From: Cheiracanthium punctorium
Lineage: Eukaryota > Arthropoda > Arachnida > Araneae > Cheiracanthiidae
NCBI GenBank assembly: GCA_038373885.1
Contig: JAWZYV010014441.1
Location: 30,650-94,649, forward strand
Length of the DNA: 64,000 nt
Reading direction: 5' to 3'
Shown: in pieces, positions 1-9,049 of the stretch
How the letters are laid out: every line of letters starts with the position of its first letter
How positions within the stretch are numbered: the stretch's first letter is position 1
The notes under the pieces: generated by a model
What the model saw: the letters and a program-made list of their open reading frames with translations, nothing else
Databases searched by the model: none
Told to the model about the DNA's origin: nothing
Translations under genes and position numbers: made by a program

Positions 1-1281
1 TCGAGAAGGCCCTGCATAGACAGTTGTCGCTATTGCTCCAGGGCAGAGAAAAATTACCATCTGAAATATCCTGTTGTCCGCCAAGTTACATCATCGGCAC
101 CCTCTCAAGATCCCTGGAGTGACGAAAATGTTCGGGCGGACCAATTAACAGACAGCGACATCAAACCTATTGTGGAATTTATGGAAAAATCCAGCGCTAA
201 GCCCAGTTGGCAAGAAATATCATCTTACAGTCCGGCAACAAAACAGTACTGGGCTTTATGGGATTCGCTTTGCCTGAGGAATGGAGTCCTGTATCGTAAA
301 TGGGAGTCGGACGACGGCAAGATGCTCCGATGGCAGTTAGTACTCCCTCGCTCGAGGATTCCGAAGGTTCTAGAAGAGCTGCATAATGGCTTAACTGGAG
401 GCCATTTTGGCGTAATGAAGACCCTGCAGAAAGTTCGCGAGCGCTTCTACTGGGTTAGGGCTCGAGGCGACGTCGAAAAGTGGTGTCAAGCTTGTGACGC
501 CTGTGCCGCCCGTAAAGGCCCGAAGAAACGAAGCCGTGGAAGACTACATCGTTATAATGTAGGAGCGCCTTTTGAGAGGATTGCCCTCGACATCCTGGGA
601 CCTCTTCCGCGAACTTCGGATGGCAACAAATACATCCTAGTTGTCATTGACTACTTTTCTAAATGGCCCGAAGCGTTTCCTATTCCCGATCAAGAAGCTA
701 CGACCGTAGCAGAGTTACTGGTGCAAGCATGGATTTCCAGATATGGAACCCCTCTACAACTTCATTCCGACCAAGGAACGAACTTTACCTCTGCAGTCTT
801 TAAAGGACTATGCCAACTTCTCGGAATGGACAAAACCCAGACTACGCCTTTACACCCACAATCCGACGGCATGGTGGAGAGGTTCAATCGCACAATTTTA
901 AACAACCTCTCGCTTCTGGTATCTAGGAATCAAGAGGACTGGGACAAGAAACTCCCCCTCTTCCTGCTGGCCTATAGGAGCGCCGTCCATGAGACTACCG
1001 GCTTCACACCTTCCCAGATGCTGTTCGGCAGAGATCTTCGTCTTCCCGCTGATCTAGTGTTCGGCCGCCCTCCAGATGCGCCTTCATCGCCAGAGGAGTA
1101 CGTGGAAAACCATCGGGCACGGTTTGAAGATGTGCATCATTTTGCTCGGGAGCGGATCAACCTGAACACGGAAAAGATGAATTGTGCAAATAGTGTAATT
1201 GTTTATTATGTATATTATTTCTTTATTAGAGTGCATTTGCTTACTGTGTTTATTGATTATTTGCTTAAATTATGTTGTTAA
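1..1281 (+). pseudogene. gypsy pol fragment: integrase with deleted C-terminus
   Basis: This is an open frame from base 1 to the stop at 1281. It begins with the end of RNase H and continues into the H2C2 zinc-binding domain (the HNGLTGGHFG and WCQACDAC region, about 385-515) and the integrase core. The catalytic triad is visible: D at 589, D at 769 (SDQGTNF) and E at 877 (MVERFNR), giving DD35E spacing. Codons after about 1178 do not belong to the integrase. A deletion relative to the intact copy at 34490-34920 fused the frame to 3' untranslated sequence, adding a hydrophobic tail. The GPY/F-type C-terminal domain present in the second copy is therefore missing. It would cut and join retroelement DNA, but this copy is very unlikely to function. 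Confidence 0.88.
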
Positions 1282-1373
1282 GATTTGGTTAAAGGTTGGA
1301 CACTGTATATTTGTGTGACCTCCTAACCGGGGATTGTACTGCCCGGGACGTGCAGTCCTTGGGAAGGGGGCAA

Positions 1374-2287
1374 TGTTACGAATTTTCGAGGCAACCCGCT
1401 GCTCTGGGGCTTAAAATGGTTTAAAATTCGTTTTCTACGCTTCAAATAGATAAATTTTGCTTTTTGTTGCATCAAAATCGGCCAATTAGAACCGGAGATA
1501 CGGAGGTTTCGGTTTCCCATTCAAATATATGGGATTTCTAGAAAACTCGAGAAATATTAGTCCTAGAGCTTAGATCTCTTCACTTTTGAGGACTTATTTT
1601 TGGCGCCAAATTTGGCGATATTTCGCCAAAAGTCGCCAAGCTTGGCGACATTTTGGTCATTTGGCGCGATTTTCCCAATGGGGCCTGGAAGTTGTTTTTC
1701 CTGCATTAAAAACGCATAATAACCTAACATTTCTCTTCTATGACGTAATCAAAATTCACGCTTTATGTAGAACCCTCGAGAAATTGACTTTTCTGGAAAC
1801 CTCTTGTACCTCCTGCGTCGGCTATTTATAGAAGCGGGCATCGCCCCGGAGTCAGTCAGTGCGAGTTGAACGCTCGATGTGTGAAGAGCTCTCAGTACGC
1901 TTGTGAATTGATAGTGCTATAGAAGCTGTGTTTTAGCTTGCTTTACGAAGCTGTTTTCAAAGTGCTGTGTGTAAATTCTTCATCGCTGAGTCTTGAGAGA
2001 CTGTTAGTGTTATTTCTCGTATATTTTCAATGAATTTTTGCCTGTGAAAGTGACTTATTTTGTGTGAGGAATACAGCATTTGTGAGAACTTCTGATCTAA
2101 GCGGACTGTTAAAAGCACGTTACTGCTAGATTGTGCTTGTGTATTGTGTACAGCTGATTGCTCTACGAAGTTCTAGAAGCAATAAAGTTTGTGTTCCATC
2201 CTGACAAGTGCCTTTTTACTTGAACTTTTTACACCAACTGGACTTTAGAACGACGAACCCCAGGAGTAGCAGAGTAATTCCGTAACA
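1374..2287 (+). repeat. 3' LTR of gypsy copy 1
   Basis: It begins TGTTACGAAT and ends CGTAACA, matching the LTRs at 17829-18721 and 35103-35985 along their length. A TATA-like TATTTATAG lies near 1822, followed by the presumed transcribed R/U5 part, with AATAAAG near 2181. Upstream of the TATA is a cluster of GGCGA/TCGCC motifs (about 1600-1670), including the perfect 18-bp palindrome GTCGCCAAGCTTGGCGAC at 1632-1649 and a GGCGCCAAA site resembling an E2F site. The regulatory reading is inference. Confidence 0.9.
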
Positions 2288-2794
2288 ATACTTATTTACT
2301 TTTTCGATTTGTAATATTTTTCTGATATCACGAGGAATTGCATTAAGAAAATGATTAAATTTTATCGTATCTAACGCGTCTTTATCAGATATGTTGCTGT
2401 AAACCTTCTTAGTAATTAGATCTAAGCGATGGGATAGGTTCAGCATGGATTCATTAGGAAGTAAATTTAGACTATGTAACTGGCTTATGTTAGCCTGAGT
2501 ATTATTATTAGTTCCAAAGAAATTTTGAAATTGTACATGAATTTCATTAATAGTTTTTGCCTCAGCAAAAAAAGGAGATTCTGCATAATATTGCAGAGCA
2601 GCACCTGAAAGCTTAGTACTTAGAAATAATTTTGTTTGTGCATCATCCCAATTATTTAAATTCTGTATGTCCTTTACTTGCTTAAAGAAAAATTCCAATA
2701 AATGAGGTTCTCCTTGGAAAGGCAAAATATTAAGAATGGCTGTATTAGACATATTTGTCGATTTGGCTATTTTATTTTTACCTTTAGAACTCAT
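2288..2794 (-). pseudogene. gag-like capsid gene cut by the LTR
   Basis: It reads from ATG at 2794 downward for 169 codons, then runs straight into the LTR of gypsy copy 1, which supplies the last 23 residues and the stop. The visible protein has a basic N-terminus, then a helical gag-capsid-like segment (FQGEPHLLEFFFKQ, then ALQYYAESP and LNLSHRLDLITKKVY), typical of LTR-retrotransposon Gag. No zinc knuckle or pol remains because the 3' part lies beyond the insertion and outside the window. It is a different family from the gypsy gag at 18.8 kb. A weak primer-binding-like TGGGATCCCAACC occurs on the minus strand near 4602-4615, so its LTR may lie beyond that; this is not established. Confidence 0.65.
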
Positions 2795-3120
2795 TTAAAA
2801 TTATGCACAGATAAAAATATGATAAAAATATAAAATTGCTACTTATAAATTCTAAGTGCACAAATAAACGTTTCTAAATCTGCTTAATTTATTTAACTGG
2901 TTTCAGCAGTATACTCAGAAATGATCAATTATTTATATATATGCAAAAATTATAAGATAGATATAAGCAAAAAAATGTAAATTATGTCATTATTTCGAAG
3001 AAATTTACTTTTTTATGAAATATATATACGCATATATTTATAGCAAAAAAATCAATCATAATAATATCAATCACTTTAATCAAAATTCAAATAATGCATA
3101 AAACTATAATACTAGATATA
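2795..3120. other. AT-rich spacer upstream of the gag-like gene
   Basis: AT-rich noncoding sequence, probably the 5' untranslated region of the minus-strand gag-like element. Its continuation resumes after the Tc1 insertion at 4532. I see no gene or defined signal in it. Confidence 0.4.
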
Positions 3121-4529
3121 CACTGCTGGCCACCCAAATTGCAACACCAAGAAAAACAAGAGATATCACAACAAAATTTATTGTGTAGATAACATGTTGA
3201 CCAAGTAACAAATGATTAAATTTACAGCATTCTATGAAGCGTGGTTCCTGCCAAAATCAGTACCCAGAGTAGCCGCCGTTGTTGGAGATCACAGCTGCCA
3301 CACGCCTCGGCATTGATTCAAAGAGACTTTGAATGTGTTCTTGGGGTACAGCAGACCAAGCAGCTTCCACACGTTGCCAAAGTTGATCTGGTGTGACAGC
3401 TGGGGATGAACTCTGGGTCAGTCGTTGAGCAACCATGGACCACATGTTTTCTATCGGCGAAAGATCCGGAGAGCGCGCCGGCCAGGGAAGCAATTCAATC
3501 TGGTGATTGACGAAGAACCCTTGGACAATGCGTGCCACGTGTGGCCGTGCATTATCCTGCTGAAATATGGCTGTTGGCAAGCCCTGAAGGTAAGAAAGGA
3601 CAACTGGCTCCAACACCTCGGAGATGTACCGCTGGCTGGTTAAAGTACCGGCAATGCGTACTAGAGGAGTGCGAGAGAGATATCCGATACCGCCCCATAC
3701 CATAATACCCGGTGCAGGACCAGTGTGACGGTGCATAATGCAGCTGTTCAGCATCCTCTCTCCACGGTGTCTCCAGACTCGAATCCGACCGTCGCGGTGT
3801 TGCATACAGAAGCGTGACTCGTCAGTAAAGAGAATTTCATTCCATTCTGTCGTCCACATCCTTCTTTCATCGCACCATTGGCGGCGGAGACGTCTGTGGT
3901 TCCGCGTCAGAGGTAGACAAAGCAACGGACGTCTTGCGGACAGACCATTCTGCTGTAAACGACGTCGAATGGTACGCGCAGACACTGGATGATGCGTTAC
4001 AGACTGAATCTGCTGTGATATGGTTCGTGATGTGACTGAGCGGTCCGTCACTGCCATGCGTACAATCTGCCTGTCATCACGTGACGTGGTGCACTGAGGT
4101 CGATGCGGTCGATCACGTCTGTCCGTCGTACCCTCCTGCACCCAACGATCACATATCCGCATCACAGTTGTTTGGTTTCGTCCAATACGACGACCGATTT
4201 CCCTGAAAGATAACCCACAATCTCGGTATGCCACTATCCTTCCTCTGTCAAACTCGGATACTTGATCAAAAGATGATCGTTGTTTCCTACGAGGCATAAT
4301 TTATCGTTTTTTTGAAAAAAAAGCAAGAAAAACACAATTGCTGTACTTGAAACCGTCGAAATCTCCAAGCCTTAAATAGCGCTTTGAGGTGGCGCCACAG
4401 GCGCGCTTGATGTGCGTCTGCGCTGAAATTCTAATCATTTGCATATCTCACCTCAGCTAATGCATGTTGTAAATTTCATATTATTTGCATGCTTCCTTCA
4501 GGGTGTTGCATTTACGATGGCCAGCAGTG
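3121..4529 (-). mobile_element. complete Tc1-type DNA transposon
   Basis: The element is 1409 bp and flanked by TA at 3119-3120 and 4530-4531, the Tc1/mariner target duplication. Its ends are imperfect inverted repeats of about 28 bp (CACTGCTGGCCA at the left, its complement TGGCCAGCAGTG at the right). It holds one uninterrupted transposase gene on the minus strand. It inserted into the 5' region of the minus-strand gag-like retroelement. Intact ends plus an open reading frame make it a candidate for a recently active copy. Confidence 0.95.
3257..4297 (-). CDS. Tc1-like DD34E transposase
   Basis: A 346-residue transposase, the usual Tc1-family length, predicted to bind the terminal inverted repeats and catalyse cut-and-paste transposition in the nucleus. 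Residues 1-60 carry a paired-like helix-turn-helix (GLSFREIGRRIGRNQTTV at 28-45). A second DNA-binding half follows, with RDRPHRP in the linker. The DDE catalytic residues are D159 in FTDESRF, D248 in IFQQDNARPH and E283 in SPDLSPIENMW, with 34 residues between the last two. The glycine-rich MVWGGIG is at 199-205. The ATG at 4297 gives the standard start MPRRKQRSS. No stop or frameshift is seen, so it may encode an active enzyme. Confidence 0.95.
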   Translation of the reverse strand: MPRRKQRSSFDQVSEFDRGRIVAYRDCGLSFREIGRRIGRNQTTVMRICDRWVQEGTTDRRDRPHRPQCTTSRDDRQIVRMAVTDRSVTSRTISQQIQSVTHHPVSARTIRRRLQQNGLSARRPLLCLPLTRNHRRLRRQWCDERRMWTTEWNEILFTDESRFCMQHRDGRIRVWRHRGERMLNSCIMHRHTGPAPGIMVWGGIGYLSRTPLVRIAGTLTSQRYISEVLEPVVLSYLQGLPTAIFQQDNARPHVARIVQGFFVNHQIELLPWPARSPDLSPIENMWSMVAQRLTQSSSPAVTPDQLWQRVEAAWSAVPQEHIQSLFESMPRRVAAVISNNGGYSGY

Positions 4530-4531
4530 TA

Positions 4532-5818
4532 TTTATATGAACACTTACTCGTAAAAGAAAAAAAAAATGTTAACACATAATATAATAAAAATTAAAAAAA
4601 GGTTGGGATCCCAAAATATAATAAAAACATGAAGTAAAAGGAAGCGCTCATTTGTCAACACTCTTGCTTCGTCACAACGCCGCAAGAATAAAAACAACAC
4701 ACTGTAGCACCCAGCACGAAGATCACGACGACTTTAATACACTATCAGATGTCGGAACGTGCCTGGTACACCGGCACCAATTTATATACTGGAGAAGTAG
4801 GCCGATGATCGTAAAGAGACGAAAGGTAGGTTGGTCTATATTGTTGTCACATATTATGGAGAAACCAACATTGCGTTGTGTAGAATCAAAACAAGGCATC
4901 GAGCTCCGTAGAGAGAATCAAGATTTACCTGTGAATGCAGCGCAGTTAAAAAGATTTTTGTTTAATCGACATCGTAATTATTTCACTTTGAATACGAGCA
5001 AACTAAATCCGATTCCATAGGAATGAAAGAATCATAGCTGTTTACTAAGCACAACAAAATGAAGATCCACACACTTGAAGGAGTGGGCCAACAAAGTTTT
5101 TGACCCATACTACTGTTGTGGCGAGAGACATCCATCTTTTCGCTCGTCGATTCTCCTACAGTGATGGAAGGAACACTGAACCACACCACAAAAAAGATGA
5201 GATCGCATATCACTTTTTTTTTGGACGTAATTTTTTTATTTGCTCAGAACATCAGATTCCTTTGACTATTGAAAACTTGAGAAAAATACACATAAAAACA
5301 TGATGACTTGGGGGGAGCATCTTCATAAAAAATTACAGTGTTGATGCGTGTCGGCGGGCAAAGCCTCCTCACGTGAAGTGAGCGGCTTGCCCCACCGAAA
5401 ATTACTCTCCAACTGCTAAAGAAAAAACCGTTAAAACATGTGTCTATAGAAAGAGCCCGAACTTTCTGGAACAATTTTAGCAGATGTTTTTCGAGCAATA
5501 TGCTTCTTGTGCAGCAGAGAAAAACCGCAAACACATCTGCTTCAGCTGGAGCAAAGATATATGCGATGAAGGGATGTTATGATTATTCTTTTAGCCGGCG
5601 TCAACTGTTATTTTATTTAAAAGCAGCTGATAAGAGGGAAATGCTTTAGAAGTACGTTAATGCGCTGTAATTGAGAAGGCCAAGGGGAAAATTGAAAACT
5701 TTAAAAGATAGTTATTATTAAAAACTTTTAAATTAAATTTAGAATATATTATTAGTTTAAATTTAGACAATATTAATCAGGTTTTGCATTAATAATTTTT
5801 CATTAAGGAATATGCACG
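4532..5818. other. noncoding region, possible LTR of the gag-like element
   Basis: No convincing gene. The stretch 4650-5050 is less AT-rich and contains a TATATACTGG motif near 4782. On the minus strand a TGGGATCCCAACC motif near 4602-4615 could be a primer-binding site. It may therefore hold the reverse-oriented LTR of the gag-like element at 2288-2794. The left, missing part of the Polinton at 5.8 kb should also start near here, but I cannot place that boundary. A GC-rich hairpin is listed separately. Confidence 0.35.
5356..5392. other. GC-rich hairpin, unidentified
   Basis: GGGCAAAGCC at 5356-5365 pairs with GGCTTGCCC at 5384-5392, enclosing a second stem CTCAC/GTGAG (5368-5372 with 5378-5382). 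It stands out in otherwise AT-rich DNA. It does not match any spliceosomal RNA or tRNA that I can recognise, so it is listed only as a structure. Confidence 0.4.
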
Positions 5819-6232
5819 TTGTGTCAACGTGACAATAACCTAAATCCGTTTTTGTTTGATGACTGTGACGTTACCTATTTAAGCATATTTGTAGACGGGA
5901 ACCCCTCGCCCGGCAAAGCACTAGAGTTAAATTTTGAAAACGACAGTTACATACGTGCTTATCATCATCTATTTTCGAGTTTTAATCAAGATAAGGGTAT
6001 ATTTTTAACCCGAGAAGAATTTGCACAAGGCCACACCCTCTATGCTTTCGACTTGACCGCGGATCTCTGTGATGGGCCTCATTTAAGTTTACAACACCAA
6101 GGTAATCTACGATTAGAAATTAAATTTGCCAAAGCATTAAACAAGACCATCTCCGTATTTATTTATGCCGAATTTGAAAACGTGATTGAAATTTCAAAAT
6201 CGCGTCACGTCTTATGTGACTACCCCAATTGA
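5819..6232 (+). pseudogene. Polinton major capsid protein (hexon-like), C-terminal part
   Basis: 137 residues match the C-terminal part of the double-jelly-roll capsid protein family of Polintons and adintoviruses. Signature pieces are SIFVDGNPSP, NDSYIRAYHHLF, GHTLYAFDLTADLCDG, GNLRLEIKFAKAL and VFIYAEFENVIEI. The full protein is usually several hundred residues. The N-terminal part is absent upstream, where sequence becomes AT-rich, so the gene was truncated at about 5.81 kb. The ending is natural (TGA 6230-6232), and the protease gene starts eight bases later, as in a compact late-gene cluster. The assignment rests on recognised family motifs, not on a search. Confidence 0.8.
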
Positions 6233-6240
6233 GAAGAAGA

Positions 6241-6716
6241 ATGAATACATTTCAGCTGCGACAAGTACTTTCTACGGATCCCTTTACAAAAAAGCACTTT
6301 TTGGATGTGTATGCGAGTGACGAGTTACCCGAAAAAATTTCAAAGTACCCTGCCTCTCTCGTGGTGAATGTTGATCGATCTACTCAACAAGGAAGTCACT
6401 GGCTTGCTTTTTATTTATATCGCCTATCCAGATTGAGTTCTTTGATTCTTACGGAAATGCACCGGAAACCTTTAAAAGACCTATTCTGGACTTTGCATCG
6501 AGATATCCCAATATAAACTTTAACCGACTCAAGTTACAAAGTGATGTTACAGCTGTTTGTGGCCAATACTGTACATATTATCTCTATTGTAAATCCAAAG
6601 GTCATACATTAAATCAAATTGTGTCTACTTTTGTACCAAAAAGTATATGTAGTGACAAACTAGTGTATAATTTTGTCGCCAAACGATTTCATGTTTATGT
6701 AAACTTTTATCAATAA
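6241..6716 (+). pseudogene. Polinton adenovirus-type cysteine protease, frameshifted
   Basis: It starts at ATG 6241. The first frame includes the catalytic histidine segment GSHWLAFY (about 6392-6415). The acidic segment EFFDSYG and the catalytic cysteine segment AVCGQYC lie in a different frame, which runs to TAA 6714-6716. A single small indel near 6415-6425 separates them. Overall length (about 158 codons) and His-Asp-Cys order fit the maturation protease that processes capsid proteins in adenoviruses and Polintons. It lies between capsid and ATPase genes. AATAAA near the stop may serve as a polyadenylation signal. Confidence 0.8.
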
Positions 6717-6740
6717 AAAACTATTTAAACAGTACTCACC

Positions 6741-7376
6741 ATGTGTCTATCTTCATTCACAATGGATTTCCCAGCCTTGCAAACACCGTTCAATTTGCTT
6801 ATCTGCGGTGCCACGCAAAGTGGTAAAAGTTTTTGGACGAAACAATTACTCAGTTTCAAACGGGAAATGTTTTCACAAGTACCGGATAAAATAGTATGGT
6901 TCTATGGAATATATCAAAGCTTGTTCGATGAGATAGAGGGTTGTAACTTTTGTAGAAGGGCTTCCATCTGATTATCGAGAATACATAGGAAATAATACAT
7001 TATTTATAATAGATGATCTAATGCATGAATGCGGAAACAGTAAAAACATATGTCAACTTTTTACGAGAGGTTCGCATCATTTAAATAAAAGTGTTATTTT
7101 TATAACACAAATCTTTTTTCACCAAGGTTCTCAAATGAGGGAGATAACCTTGTACTTTTTAAGAATCGTAGAGATATGTCTCAGATAACACATTTGGGAA
7201 GGCAATTGTTCCCTAGACATTTAAAATTTTTTCAAGAAGTCTACGAAGACGCGACTAAAAAACCCTATTCATACTTGTTAATTGATTTATGCCCTCAAAC
7301 CGATGAAAAAATGCGTTTGCGCACCGACATATTACCCAATCAGATACAATATGTGTATCAGTTGAAAAATGTATAA
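6741..7376 (+). pseudogene. Polinton DNA-packaging ATPase (FtsK/HerA type), two frameshifts
   Basis: The first frame begins at ATG 6741 (a second ATG at 6762 is also possible) and contains the Walker A motif GATQSGKS. The Walker B-like LFIIDDLM and the sensor region SVIFITQIFF lie in the +1 frame. The C-terminal part from about 7176 to TAA 7376 (HLGRQLFPRHLKFFQEVY) returns to the original frame. The first shift is explained by one extra G at 6938-6940, the second lies around 7140-7170, so they cancel. The protein is about 210 codons, normal for the genome-packaging ATPase of Polintons. It would move DNA into capsids. Confidence 0.82.
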
Positions 7377-7380
7377 ATAG
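7371..7380 (+). promoter_or_regulatory. TATA-like element before the small basic gene
   Basis: GTATAAATAG overlaps the end of the ATPase gene, 33-42 bases before the ATG at 7413. The position suits a core promoter for the small virion gene, but function is inferred from sequence and spacing only. Confidence 0.4.
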
Positions 7381-7412
7381 AAACATTCTGAAATTTTTAT
7401 TTAGTTTGCAAG

Positions 7413-7736
7413 ATGACACAATGCAAAAAGGATCTTAATCGCCTGCTACTTTTACAAATTTGTCCTATCAAATTACGAAAAAGTCTTTTAAAAAAGCTCC
7501 CAAACTCTTGTATCCGATTAATCTGCAACTGTAGTCTTAATTTATTAAAAGGAAACATTCCGCTTTCCCCTAAGCAAAAGACCTCTTTAAAAAAACACAA
7601 GAATACTCTACGAAAGCTTGCTACTAAATCCCCATTATATGTTAAACGTAAGCTGATTGTTCAAAAAGGGGGATTTTTAAATATTTTATTACCTGCTGCC
7701 CTGTCGGTACTTACAAGTCTCATATCCCGTTCATGA
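7413..7736 (+). CDS. small basic virion protein, adenovirus pX-like
   Basis: 107 residues, very rich in lysine and arginine, ending in KLIVQKGGFL followed by a hydrophobic stretch (about residues 88-105). A short basic protein with a lysine-rich body, a VQ-GGFL-type motif and a hydrophobic tail is common in the late cluster of arthropod Polintons/adintoviruses and has been compared with the adenovirus core peptide pX. It would condense DNA or interact with membranes inside the capsid. The frame is open, unlike its larger neighbours, though short genes survive by chance more often. It is followed six bases later by the next gene. Confidence 0.6.
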   Translation: MTQCKKDLNRLLLLQICPIKLRKSLLKKLPNSCIRLICNCSLNLLKGNIPLSPKQKTSLKKHKNTLRKLATKSPLYVKRKLIVQKGGFLNILLPAALSVLTSLISRS

Positions 7737-7742
7737 TTCTGA

Positions 7743-8432
7743 ATGGAGTTTGCAAAGAAGTATGCTCTCGTCCCAGAAGAGGTTTTGAACAGACATGTGC
7801 CAACGGAACAGCAAATGAGTGAATTTGATAAAGAAATGACGAAAATATTGAATAGTCGTCAAAGTGAGCACGACAAAGCGAAACTATATTATGCCCTTTT
7901 AAGAAAAAAACTAAACATGGAAAACTATAATTCATCATTACCTGTACAACTTAATGTAGAAGCGGATTCATCATGGCGTGTACAACCAGCTGCTTCATCA
8001 CAACCGCAAGAAGAAATTATACAGCAAGAGAAAAAGCCCTATGACGACATTATTTTAAATTCTGTACCTGGTTCAATGAAAAGACAGGCAGCAACTCTGT
8101 TGGAATTGTTAAAAAGAAATCCGAGTGTACTACACTGGGATCAAAATGGACAACTTATGTATAAAAATGAAAACATTCCCTCATCCAATGTGGCTGACCT
8201 GTTCAATATGATTTTCACCACACGAAGGAAAACGGACATTAGTGGCAGAGACATATTTTTAAAAGCAATGGAAGACCTGAATATTCCTAGACATTTTATA
8301 AAAAATCAACATGCTTTTATTAAAACGGAGCCTCCTGTAAAACACAATCCACCTGTAAAATCACGTAGACTAGAAAATGTGAAACCTTTCAAGCGGAAGT
8401 CTTCAGAAAGTGTAAAGTGGGATTTTGAATAA
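7743..8432 (+). CDS. conserved Polinton virion-cluster protein, function unknown
   Basis: 229 residues from ATG 7743 to TAA 8432, without interruption. The N-terminus (ALVPEEVLNRHVPT at about 8-21) is followed by a charged helical segment, a glutamine/serine-rich linker (about 77-100) and a central domain with SVPGSMKRQAATLLELL and IPSSNVADLF. The last 40 residues are strongly basic and end KWDFE. This two-part architecture is one I associate with an uncharacterised protein next to capsid genes in animal Polintons. Position and basic tail suggest a structural or DNA-associated virion protein. An AATAAA overlaps the stop codon. Confidence 0.6.
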   Translation: MEFAKKYALVPEEVLNRHVPTEQQMSEFDKEMTKILNSRQSEHDKAKLYYALLRKKLNMENYNSSLPVQLNVEADSSWRVQPAASSQPQEEIIQQEKKPYDDIILNSVPGSMKRQAATLLELLKRNPSVLHWDQNGQLMYKNENIPSSNVADLFNMIFTTRRKTDISGRDIFLKAMEDLNIPRHFIKNQHAFIKTEPPVKHNPPVKSRRLENVKPFKRKSSESVKWDFE

Positions 8433-9049
8433 AATATTTGATTATTTGTAAATTGTTTACCGATTTTCTTTTTTTCCCACGTAAAGCACAGAAATAGTAA
8501 TCAACTGTAAATAACTCTGTATACATTCTCTGATAATCCAACTATTGATATAATGTATTCTAGTTTACGTCTCCTGTTTCACAGGAAATGTACTAAGTGT
8601 AAAACAAATTAAAATATATTTATCTACTTGAGAGAAAAACTAACTTTGTGTATCTTACTTGCTAAAACAGGAAATGATTTGCATTGAGAGATAAAACTTT
8701 GTGTATCTTACTTGCTAAAACAGGAAATGATCTGCAATAGATAATATTCTCAAACAGCACAATCTCCTGTGATGGAAGATATTGCTACTTTGTAATTTTT
8801 TTAAATGCAAAGAGATATTCAAATTAAGAGGGATATAATATTTACCCCCCACTAGAAAAATTATTTCTTGAATAAAACCTTATTTGTTCTAAGACACCCA
8901 TTTAAATACAACATGCATGAATAAAACCTTATTATACGTTTTAAGGTATCCCTTTTATAATTCTGAATATGTTAAAAATGAATCATTTTTAGAAATTATT
9001 TTACAATTAAAGAAATAAGTAAACCTTTCAAAAAAAAAAAATAGTTTAA
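8433..9049. other. AT-rich intergenic region after the capsid cluster
   Basis: No gene seen. It contains a tandem duplication of about 55 bp at 8630-8739 (listed separately) and otherwise AT-rich sequence leading into the inverted minisatellite. Confidence 0.5.
8630..8739. repeat. 55-bp tandem duplication
   Basis: Two adjacent near-identical units share ACTTTGTGTATCTTACTTGC and then AAAACAGGAAATGAT. A related ACAGGAAATG also occurs at about 8581. The role is unknown. Confidence 0.8.

Larger units (their letters stand above)
1..2287 (+). mobile_element. Ty3/gypsy retrotransposon copy 1, 3' part
   Basis: The 5' part lies outside the window. Base 1 corresponds to position 22811 of the second copy (17829-35985), just after its RNase H. 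The order is integrase coding (1 to about 1178), a short 3' untranslated region, a purine-rich tract at 1361-1370 (GGGAAGGGGG) and the 3' LTR (1374-2287). Compared with the second copy it has a deletion of roughly 0.4 kb after the integrase. The LTR ends inside a minus-strand gag-like gene, so this element inserted into an older retroelement. Confidence 0.9.

Noticed and set aside
5341..5400. Spliceosomal RNA or tRNA
   Set aside because: I compared the hairpin mentally with U1, U4, U5, U6atac, U11, U12 and tRNA landmarks and found no match.
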